Assembly: GCA_001603615.1 (NCBI GenBank)
Contig: LUZL01000238.1
Span: forward strand, 1-11,236
Length of the DNA: 11,236 nt
Direction: 5' to 3'
Source: Bacteroidales bacterium Bact_20
Lineage (GTDB): Bacteria; Bacteroidota; Bacteroidia; Bacteroidales; DTU049
Below the pieces are notes generated by a model. That model did no database searches. It was given only the letters and a program-made list of their open reading frames with translations, and was not told the origin of the DNA. Numbering within the stretch: position 1 is the stretch's first letter; each line of letters starts with the position of its first letter. This document shows positions 1-6,314 of this stretch, in pieces. The position numbers were made by a program, and so were the translations under genes.

Positions 1-564
1 ATTACTTTCTCTGGAATTACTGAAGCAGATGAGCTATTAATGGAATATTCAGAGAAAGGGCGCAGGTTCAAAAGTTTAGAAGAGAAAGAGCAAGCTATGA
101 AGACTGTACATCCTAATGTAGCAGTGCTAGTGATGACAGATAGAGAAGGTAATTTACTTTTTAAACATACTGGTGAGCATAGAGTATTAAACGAACAGTT
201 AAAAAATGAATTGAAGCATAGAGTGTCAGAAAAAAATACTATATGTATCAAACCTAATGAAGAGTTCAAAAAGGCTTTGATGAAATCTAAAAGCAAAAAA
301 GTATTAGTAAGAAAGCATACAAAGGGATTAGCAGTATATAGCACGCAAGTAGCAGAGAAAAAGATTAAAAATCTCCTTATTTGGATGAATAGATTCAGAG
401 GAGTAGCTACTAAGTACCTTCAGAACTACTTGATGTGGTTTATGGTAATGAATAAGTATCTGAAAGATGAGGTGGTGTCTGATGTTGGAAGATTACTAAA
501 TTTATCATCGCATGATAGATGGGCATGGAAGCGGTATTTTAAGTTGATAAAACTGAAATATTAG
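1..564 (+). pseudogene. IS1595-family (ISXO2-like) transposase, C-terminal part, probably inactive
   Basis: The reading frame is open from base 1, so the gene begins before the window; the first in-frame ATG at 40 is internal. The start of the visible protein, SGITEADEL, matches the block carrying the first catalytic Asp of IS1595/ISXO2-like DDE transposases (family form SGIVEADET). VAVLVMTDREGN at residues 28-39 counted from the ATG at 40 is the next core strand, and RFRGVATKYLQNYLMWF near residues 118-134 is the highly diagnostic C-terminal signature. Against the consensus as I remember it, the second Asp (usually in a CSDG-like motif) falls on Lys in ICIKP, and the VN-H-LK block near the end reads AE-I-LL. 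Loss of these residues suggests an inactive copy, although no stop codon or frameshift interrupts the frame. The terminal inverted repeat cannot be placed. The family call is firm; inactivity is inferred from a remembered consensus. Confidence 0.75.
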
Positions 565-579
565 ATATCATGGAAAGTT

Positions 580-597
580 AAACAATAATAATTGTTT
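580..597 (+). terminator. Possible weak terminator hairpin after the transposase
   Basis: AAACAAT at 580-586 and ATTGTTT at 591-597 are perfect 7-bp inverted arms around a 4-nt loop, followed by a T-rich stretch to about 606. It lies 16 bp after the transposase stop. The stem has only one G-C pair, so as a terminator it would be weak. It could instead be part of the insertion sequence end. Confidence 0.35.
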
Positions 598-630
598 TAT
601 TTTTTGTCCCTTTTATTACGATTTTAAATG

Positions 631-667
631 CCTTCCCCTCTTATCCTTCCCTTATCTCTCCCCTTCC
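631..667. repeat. C-rich polypyrimidine tract with an 11-bp mirror repeat
   Basis: Over 37 bases the plus strand has no G and only two A, with 20 C, in a window that is otherwise very A/T-rich. The left arm CCTTCCCCTCT (631-641) is mirrored exactly by TCTCCCCTTCC (657-667), around a 15-nt spacer that is itself almost all pyrimidine. This is mirror symmetry on one strand, not an inverted repeat, so it does not form a hairpin. Such tracts can in principle adopt intramolecular triplex (H-DNA). It lies between the transposase gene and the rfbD promoter. Function is unknown. Confidence 0.6.
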
Positions 668-703
668 ATTCATTTATATTTTTTAATTTTAAATAATTTT
701 TTT

Positions 704-711
704 TATCTTTG
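704..711 (+). promoter_or_regulatory. Bacteroidota -7 promoter element for rfbD-pgm
   Basis: TATCTTTG matches the Bacteroidota sigma-ABfr -7 consensus TAnnTTTG exactly. It ends 33 bp before the rfbD ATG at 745, which gives an expected 5' leader of about 25-30 nt. No clear TTG is seen at the -33 position; the upstream sequence is a T-rich run. It would drive rfbD and, by read-through, the mutase gene. Confidence 0.6.
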
Positions 712-744
712 TTTATTGTTTTTATTTATAAAGCAATTTTTATT

Positions 745-1608
745 ATGATTTATAAAATTTTAATTACTGGTGCTAATGGCCAATTAGGTTATGAACTGCA
801 ACAGCTTTTATCTAAAAATGTTAATTACGAATTATTTTTTACTGATATTGATTCATTGGATATCACTGATTCTGATGCTGTTAATGATTTTTTCAAAAAT
901 ATAAATTTAGATTTTATTATAAATGCTGCTGCTTATACTGCTGTTGATAAAGCTGAGATAGAAAAAGATATTGCTGAAAAAGTTAATGTAACTGCTGTAA
1001 AAAATTTAGCTCTCTGTGCTAAAAAATATAATGCAAAGATGATTCATATTTCTACTGATTACGTTTATGATGGTAACAAGTCATCTCCTTATGTAGAAAG
1101 TGATTCCACAAATCCTTTGGGATATTACGGATATTCCAAGTTATTAGGTGAGCGAGAAATGCTTAACATTGCTCCTAGAGGAGTTATTCTTAGAACTTCC
1201 TGGTTATATAGTACTCATGGTAATAATTTTGTTAAAACTATTATTAATAAAGCGTTAAATAACAATCAAAATTTACAAGTGGTTTATGATCAAATAGGAA
1301 CGCCCACTTATGCTAGAGATTTAGCCAATTGCATCAATTTATTGATTAAAAATTTTGATTTTAATCAAACTGAAATTTTTCATTTTTCTAATGAAGGTGT
1401 TGCCTCTTGGTATGATTTCGCTTATGCCATTTTAAAAATTATAAAAGTCGACAAAAAAATTATTCCTATAGAAACGCATCAAATCCAGCAATTAGCTGAG
1501 CGACCTAAATATAGTGTGATGAGCAAAAATAAAATTAAATCTACTCTCAATGTCACAATACCTCATTGGTGTGATTCATTAATAGACATGATTAATCATT
1601 TAAAATAA
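745..1608 (+). CDS. rfbD: dTDP-4-dehydrorhamnose reductase (RmlD/RfbD)
   Basis: This NAD(P)H-dependent cytosolic enzyme carries out the last step of dTDP-L-rhamnose synthesis, reducing dTDP-4-dehydro-L-rhamnose to the donor used for cell-surface polysaccharides. The 287-residue product is the usual length for the family. It is an extended short-chain dehydrogenase: GANGQLG at residues 9-15 is the Rossmann dinucleotide-binding loop, NAAAYTAVDKAE at 60-71 is the RmlD signature, STDYVYDG at 103-110 carries the catalytic Thr, and Tyr128-x3-Lys132 (YGYSK) is the catalytic pair. I chose the ATG at 745 because a frame-extending TTG at 709 overlaps the promoter element and adds a hydrophobic stretch absent from the family. 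The mutase gene starts 6 bp after the stop, so the two are almost certainly cotranscribed. No rfbA, rfbB or rfbC is visible in the window. There is no Shine-Dalgarno sequence. Confidence 0.93.
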   Translation: MIYKILITGANGQLGYELQQLLSKNVNYELFFTDIDSLDITDSDAVNDFFKNINLDFIINAAAYTAVDKAEIEKDIAEKVNVTAVKNLALCAKKYNAKMIHISTDYVYDGNKSSPYVESDSTNPLGYYGYSKLLGEREMLNIAPRGVILRTSWLYSTHGNNFVKTIINKALNNNQNLQVVYDQIGTPTYARDLANCINLLIKNFDFNQTEIFHFSNEGVASWYDFAYAILKIIKVDKKIIPIETHQIQQLAERPKYSVMSKNKIKSTLNVTIPHWCDSLIDMINHLK

Positions 1609-1614
1609 ATAAAC

Positions 1615-3345
1615 ATGGAAGCAAAAAATATTGATTCTAAAATTTTAGAAAAAATAAATAATTGGTTAACCCAACCGATAGATGAAGAAGATAAGCAATG
1701 GATACTAGAAAACTTAGAAAATAATCCTAAAGAATTAGAGGAAGCTTTTTATCAAGATTTAGAATTCGGAACTGGTGGGCTTAGAGGTATCATAGGCATA
1801 GGATCTAATAGGATGAATAAATATACCGTTTCTATTGCCACGCAAGGGTTAGCAAATTATATTTTACAAAATGCCAATAAACCATTTAAGGTTGTCATAG
1901 CCTATGACTCTAGAAATATGAGTAAAGATTTTGCAAAAATTTCTGCAGAGGTACTGAGTGCAAATGATATTGAAGTTTTCGTCTTTTCTGAGCTTAGACC
2001 TACTCCATTATTATCTTTTGCTGTTAGACATTTACAAGCTACTGCAGGTATAGTGATTACTGCTTCTCATAATCCTAAGCAATATAATGGTTACAAAGTT
2101 TACTGGAGTGATGGTGGACAGTTAGTACCTCCTCAAGACAAAGGTGTCATAGATGAGGTTAAAAAAGTTGGTGAATATAGTAATGTTAAAAAAAATTACA
2201 ATGAATCCCTTATCCATATTATAAATAACGAGATAGACAATGCTTATCTTGATCAATTAAATAATTTGCAATTTTTATCTCATGTTTATCCCAAATCTCA
2301 AATAATTGTTTATACGCCGTTACATGGTACAGGTGTTACTTTAGTACCTAAGGCTCTGCGTGCATGGGGATTTGATAATCTACATCTTGTAGAGGAGCAA
2401 TCAACTCCTGATGGCAATTTCCCAACTACTAAATCTCCTAATCCAGAAGAAAAAGCTGCTATGGAGTTAGCTCTTAATAAAGCTAAACAAATTAATGCAG
2501 ATTTAATTTTAGCAACTGATCCAGATGCAGATAGGGTAGGTACTGGTATTAAAATTGCCAATGGTGATTATCAATTATTAAATGGTAATCAAATAGCTGC
2601 TTTGCTAACTTATTATAATTTAGAAATGCGAAAATCACTAAATGCTTTGCCATCCAATTCTTTCATTGTCAAAACTATTGTAACTACTGAACTGATGCAT
2701 AAAATCGCTGATGATTATAATGTGAAAACTTATGATTTATTGACTGGTTTTAAATATATTGCTGAATTAATAAGGTTAAAAGAAGGTAAAGAAAAATTTA
2801 TTTGTGGTGGAGAAGAAAGTTATGGATTTCTCTCTGCTGATTGGGTGAGGGACAAAGATGCTATTATGACCTCTTGTCAAATAGCTGAACTGCAACAATT
2901 TGCAGCTATTAATGGCAAAACTCTTATTGATATCCTCCAAATGCTTTATGAAAAATATGGATATTATTTAGAAGATCAAAAATCTATCTCTATGTCTGGT
3001 ATAGAAGGTATGGAAAATATGAAAAAATTAATGGAGAATTATAGAAATAATCCTCCTACATTTATAAATGATATTCCTGTAGTCAAAATTTTAGATTATC
3101 AACTGTCTATAGCTAAAAACCTTCAGAATAATTCTGTAGAAAGCATTAATTTACCAAAGAGTAATGTATTACAATTTATCCTAGAGAATGACACTAAAAT
3201 TACTATACGTCCATCTGGTACTGAACCTAAAATTAAATTTTATTTTGCTATAGTCAAAAAGAATAATAATAATTTATCTTTTGATGAAATGTGGATTAAA
3301 GTAAGTAATGAAATGGAAAAGTTAAAATCTTTTGCTAATATTTAG
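1615..3345 (+). CDS. Phosphoglucomutase/phosphomannomutase (phospho-sugar mutase)
   Basis: An alpha-D-phosphohexomutase that interconverts hexose 1- and 6-phosphates through a phosphoserine enzyme, linking glycolysis to sugar-nucleotide synthesis. At 576 residues it is of the long PGM2/PgcA-like type common in Bacteroidota. All four active-site blocks are present in order: the phosphoserine loop TASHNP with Ser151, the Mg2+ loop DPDADR at 302-307, the sugar-binding loop GGEESYG at 398-404, and the phosphate-binding loop RPSGTEPK at 532-539. The early GTGGLRG block is also seen. It follows rfbD by 6 bp. Glucose 1-phosphate made here would be the precursor consumed at the start of the dTDP-rhamnose pathway, so the pairing makes metabolic sense. 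Substrate preference for glucose, mannose or a pentose cannot be settled from sequence, so I give no symbol. Confidence 0.92.
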   Translation: MEAKNIDSKILEKINNWLTQPIDEEDKQWILENLENNPKELEEAFYQDLEFGTGGLRGIIGIGSNRMNKYTVSIATQGLANYILQNANKPFKVVIAYDSRNMSKDFAKISAEVLSANDIEVFVFSELRPTPLLSFAVRHLQATAGIVITASHNPKQYNGYKVYWSDGGQLVPPQDKGVIDEVKKVGEYSNVKKNYNESLIHIINNEIDNAYLDQLNNLQFLSHVYPKSQIIVYTPLHGTGVTLVPKALRAWGFDNLHLVEEQSTPDGNFPTTKSPNPEEKAAMELALNKAKQINADLILATDPDADRVGTGIKIANGDYQLLNGNQIAALLTYYNLEMRKSLNALPSNSFIVKTIVTTELMHKIADDYNVKTYDLLTGFKYIAELIRLKEGKEKFICGGEESYGFLSADWVRDKDAIMTSCQIAELQQFAAINGKTLIDILQMLYEKYGYYLEDQKSISMSGIEGMENMKKLMENYRNNPPTFINDIPVVKILDYQLSIAKNLQNNSVESINLPKSNVLQFILENDTKITIRPSGTEPKIKFYFAIVKKNNNNLSFDEMWIKVSNEMEKLKSFANI

Positions 3346-3368
3346 AGTAAACTCTTAACTTTTTCAAT

Positions 3369-3376
3369 TATCTTTG
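3369..3376 (+). promoter_or_regulatory. Bacteroidota -7 promoter element for the exonuclease gene
   Basis: TATCTTTG, an exact TAnnTTTG match and the same 8-mer as at 704-711, lies in the 45-bp gap after the mutase gene and ends 14 bp before the ATG at 3391. Transcription starting about 5-8 nt downstream would leave a leader of only about 7-10 nt, which suits a gene with no Shine-Dalgarno sequence. No -33 TTG is evident. Confidence 0.55.
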
Positions 3377-3390
3377 CTAAAAAAAATATT

Positions 3391-4230
3391 ATGAAACTTT
3401 CCCTTGAACGTCCAATAATTTTCTTTGATTTAGAAGCTACAGGATTAGATTTAGCTAATGACAAAATTATTGAAATTTTTATGCTAAAAGTCAACCCAGA
3501 TGGTACTACTGAAACATATGAACAACTTTTTAATCCAGAGATGCCAATACCTGATATGGTGATAAATTTGACAGGTATTACAAATGAAATGGTTAAAAAT
3601 AAACCTACTTTCAAGGAAAAGGCTGCTGAAATTGCTGATTTCATTGAGAATGCAGACTTTGCTGGTTTTAATTCTAATAAATTTGATATCCCACTGTTAG
3701 CAGAGGAATTGCTTAATGCAGGTATAGATATTGACTTTTCTAATCGTAATTCTGTAGATGTGATGGTATTATTTCATCGTATGGAACCTCGTAACTTAGC
3801 AGCAGCATATAAATATTATTGCAATAGAGAAATAGAAAACGCTCATACAGCTCAAGCAGATGCTATTGCTACATATGAGATATTATTAGCAATGCTAGAC
3901 AAATATATAGATAATGAGAATATGGCTGATAATGATGAACATAATTTGGAATTTAATAATAACATTAAAGCATTAAGTGAAATTTCTAAATATCATAAAA
4001 CTGCAGATTTAGCTGGTCATATTTTAATAAATGAAGAGGGGAAAGAGATATTTAATTTTGGTAAATATAAAGGCAAAGCTGTAGAAGATGTTTTCATCAT
4101 AGAACCTCAATATTATGATTGGATCATGAAATCTCAATTTCCTCAATATACAAAAAAAATCGTTGATAAAATATGGCAAAGAGTAAAATCTCATGAAAAT
4201 GAGAACTCAAATAATAGTAAATCTAATTAA
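3391..4230 (+). CDS. DEDDh-family 3'-5' exonuclease with an ExoX-like C-terminal module
   Basis: A predicted cytosolic 3'-5' exonuclease of the DnaQ/RNase T superfamily, 279 residues. The five catalytic residues are visible: Asp13 and Glu15 in FFDLEATGL, Asp99 in FNSNKFDIPLL, and His152 and Asp157 in HTAQADA. The histidine five residues before the last Asp marks the DEDDh subclass. After the nuclease domain (about 1-175) comes an acidic linker and a small module at about 205-270 containing FNFGKYKGKAVEDV and YYDWIM, which resembles the extra C-terminal domain of exodeoxyribonuclease X-like proteins. It is a stand-alone enzyme, not fused to a polymerase, so proofreading, repair or RNA trimming are all possible. 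It has its own promoter and ends only 12 bp from the convergent permease gene. The nuclease class is certain; the substrate is not. Confidence 0.88.
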   Translation: MKLSLERPIIFFDLEATGLDLANDKIIEIFMLKVNPDGTTETYEQLFNPEMPIPDMVINLTGITNEMVKNKPTFKEKAAEIADFIENADFAGFNSNKFDIPLLAEELLNAGIDIDFSNRNSVDVMVLFHRMEPRNLAAAYKYYCNREIENAHTAQADAIATYEILLAMLDKYIDNENMADNDEHNLEFNNNIKALSEISKYHKTADLAGHILINEEGKEIFNFGKYKGKAVEDVFIIEPQYYDWIMKSQFPQYTKKIVDKIWQRVKSHENENSNNSKSN

Positions 4231-4242
4231 TTTTATTGTTTA

Positions 4243-5487
4243 TTAAGCATTCTTTCTCATAGCATCTACAGGATCTAGCTTAGAAGCCTGCAAAGCAGGT
4301 ATTATACCAGCTAAAAAACCTACTACCATAGCTATCATTATTCCCATGATTATATTGCTAAATGTAAGTGGAAATGAAAATTTGACTAAAAGTTGCAATA
4401 CTAAAGATAGGATTAATACTAGTATTAATCCTATGATACCGCCTATAATACTTAAAAAAACAGACTCTATCATAAATTGTAAAAGAATAAACCTTCTTTT
4501 AGCACCTAGAGCTTTTTGAATTCCTATTTGTTGAGTTCTTTCTTTAACAGATACAAACATTATATTTGCTATACCAAAACCACCAACTAGAAGTGCAAAA
4601 CCACCAATTATCCAACCACCAATAGATAAACTAGTAAATAATCCTTGAACTCCGATACTAAGCATTGTAGAAGTATTAATAGAGAAATCATCTTCTTTTT
4701 TAGGTGGTAGTTTACGATATTGTCGTAATAATATTCTGATTTCGTTTTTTGCATCTTCTTGAGAGTACTCAGCTTTGGGTTTTAAAATAATATTAGGGTT
4801 GGCTGCATCACTGTCAAGTTTAATATAATTTCTAAGAAATAAAACTGGTAAAAAAATTAATTCATCTCCAGAACCACCAAGTATATTTTCTCCTTCTTTT
4901 TCTAAAACACCAATTACAGTGAGCTTTTGTGAGCCTACTTTTATTGTTTGTCCTATAGCATCAGTATTGCCGAAATAGTTTAAAGCTGTTTGATAGCCAA
5001 TTATGCACACAGGATATCCTTGCTCGGCTTCGTTAGCAGTAAACATTCTTCCTTCTTTAATCTTAAAAGGGAAAAAATTGGGATAAGACAAAGTAATGCC
5101 ACTAATATATTGATCTGATTTAGTTAATAATGGTGTAGAGGCTTTCTCTTGTGTAGAGGCTGCATATGCTATGTCTTCTATAGTTTCTCCATTATTCTTT
5201 AAATAAATATATTCTCTATAAGAAGGATTTGGCCTAGAAATATATTTCCACCAAGGATAGTCTGCATCAAAAGCCCAAGGCCATTTTTGTACAAAAAGAG
5301 TATTACTACCTAATGATTCTATAGAAGTGTTGATTTGATTTTTGATAGAATCTATGACAGTAAAAACAGCAATTATAGAAAATATCCCAATAGTAATACC
5401 TGAAATTGTAAGTATAGTACGCAATTTATTAGACCTTAGCGATTGCCAAGCCATTATTAGAGCCTCTTTGATAAAAATCCAAATCAT
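4243..5487 (-). CDS. FtsX/MacB-type ABC transporter permease
   Basis: An inner-membrane permease of the MacB/LolE/FtsX (type VII, mechanotransmission) family, 414 residues. The layout is canonical: a cytoplasmic amphipathic start followed by NKLRT, TM1 at about 24-45, a large periplasmic MacB_PCD-like domain at about 46-285, then TM2 (about 290-313), TM3 (338-364) and TM4 (379-397). The cytoplasmic loop QQIGIQKALGAKRR and the tail SKLDPVDAMR are the conserved FtsX-domain blocks. Such permeases work with a separate ATPase, and often a periplasmic adaptor, in efflux or lipoprotein release; neither partner is in the window. The ATG overlaps the tpiA stop as ATGA, which implies translational coupling. 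An internal ATG at 5454 has an AGAGG upstream, but starting there would remove the FIKEAL stretch typical of these proteins, so the longer start is preferred. The substrate is unknown. Confidence 0.9.
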   Translation of the reverse strand: MIWIFIKEALIMAWQSLRSNKLRTILTISGITIGIFSIIAVFTVIDSIKNQINTSIESLGSNTLFVQKWPWAFDADYPWWKYISRPNPSYREYIYLKNNGETIEDIAYAASTQEKASTPLLTKSDQYISGITLSYPNFFPFKIKEGRMFTANEAEQGYPVCIIGYQTALNYFGNTDAIGQTIKVGSQKLTVIGVLEKEGENILGGSGDELIFLPVLFLRNYIKLDSDAANPNIILKPKAEYSQEDAKNEIRILLRQYRKLPPKKEDDFSINTSTMLSIGVQGLFTSLSIGGWIIGGFALLVGGFGIANIMFVSVKERTQQIGIQKALGAKRRFILLQFMIESVFLSIIGGIIGLILVLILSLVLQLLVKFSFPLTFSNIIMGIMIAMVVGFLAGIIPALQASKLDPVDAMRKNA

Positions 5488-6257
5488 TTATTTACTATAT
5501 TCTTCGTCGTATTTATTATACTTACAAACTCTTCACCTTTTAATGATGCTCCTCCGATGAGTCCCCCATCTATATCTGGCATAGAAAATAGCTCATTTGC
5601 ATTATCTTTTTTCACGCTCCCACCATATAGAATTATCAATTCTCTGCTAATAGTATCATCATACTTATTCATAATCAAGTTTCTAATAAACATATGCATC
5701 TCTTGTGCCTGATGTGGAGATGCATTTACTCCAGTTCCTATAGCCCACACTGGTTCATAAGCTATTATTATTTTATTTATTTGCTCTGCTGATAAATCAA
5801 ATAAAGCACCACTGATTTGTTTTTCTACAATATCAAATTGCTCATTTGCATTTCTTTGTTCTAATGTTTCTCCCACGCAATAAATAGGAATAACGTTTTC
5901 TTGTAAACAAAGTTTAATCTTCTTGGCTAAGACTTCTTCATTTTCACCAAAATATTGTCTTCTCTCAGAATGTCCAATAATAACATAATTAATTCTCATG
6001 CTTTTTAGCATAGATGCGGAGATTTCTCCAGTATATGCACCATTAGTATATGATGATGCATTCTGAGCTCCTAAATAAATATCTGTACGATTAAATAATT
6101 TTTGTGCTTCTGATAAATAAATAAATGGTGGACAGATTAATATATCAACATTGTAGTGCTCTCTGGGAATATTATTGTTTAGATAATGTAATAATTCTAA
6201 AGCTTCTGGATAATTAGGATTCATTTTCCAATTGCCAGCAACTATTTTCTTTCTCAT
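5484..6257 (-). CDS. tpiA: Triosephosphate isomerase
   Basis: A cytosolic glycolytic and gluconeogenic enzyme interconverting dihydroxyacetone phosphate and glyceraldehyde 3-phosphate. The 257-residue product is full length. Active-site residues are intact: Asn9 and Lys11 in AGNWKMN, the electrophile His96 in IIGHSERR, and the base Glu168 in AYEPVWAIGTG. Residues 169-176 form the N-terminal hinge and start of mobile loop 6, and the late YGGSV block binds phosphate. It begins 57 bp after lysS on the same strand and its TGA overlaps the permease ATG. The gap from lysS is nearly pure A/T; TAATTTTA at 6270-6277 (minus strand) is one base off the -7 consensus, so both read-through from lysS and a weak promoter of its own are possible. 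There is no Shine-Dalgarno sequence. Confidence 0.97.
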   Translation of the reverse strand: MRKKIVAGNWKMNPNYPEALELLHYLNNNIPREHYNVDILICPPFIYLSEAQKLFNRTDIYLGAQNASSYTNGAYTGEISASMLKSMRINYVIIGHSERRQYFGENEEVLAKKIKLCLQENVIPIYCVGETLEQRNANEQFDIVEKQISGALFDLSAEQINKIIIAYEPVWAIGTGVNASPHQAQEMHMFIRNLIMNKYDDTISRELIILYGGSVKKDNANELFSMPDIDGGLIGGASLKGEEFVSIINTTKNIVNK

Positions 6258-6314
6258 AATTTTTTTTTATAAAATTATTAATTTTTTAGTTAAAAAAATT
6301 TTTCTTTGACTAAT

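Noticed and set aside
709..744. A TTG start extending rfbD by 12 residues
   Set aside because: The TTG lies inside the TATCTTTG promoter element, and the added hydrophobic residues precede the standard RmlD start MIYKILITGANGQLG.
2310..2561. Minus-strand open frame within the mutase gene, and similar frames at 3342-3644, 5342-5560, 6367-6570 and 6895-7146
   Set aside because: All lie opposite strongly conserved coding sequence, match no family I recognise and have no initiation signals; they are antisense shadows.
3344..3355. A short palindrome AGAGT-AA-ACTCT at the mutase stop codon
   Set aside because: The stem is only 4-5 bp with a very small loop, too short to support a terminator or operator call.
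6280..6300. An 8-bp A/T-only inverted repeat between lysS and tpiA (AATTTTTT / AAAAAATT)
   Set aside because: A pure A/T stem of homopolymer runs is common at this composition and would be very unstable, so I do not call it a terminator.
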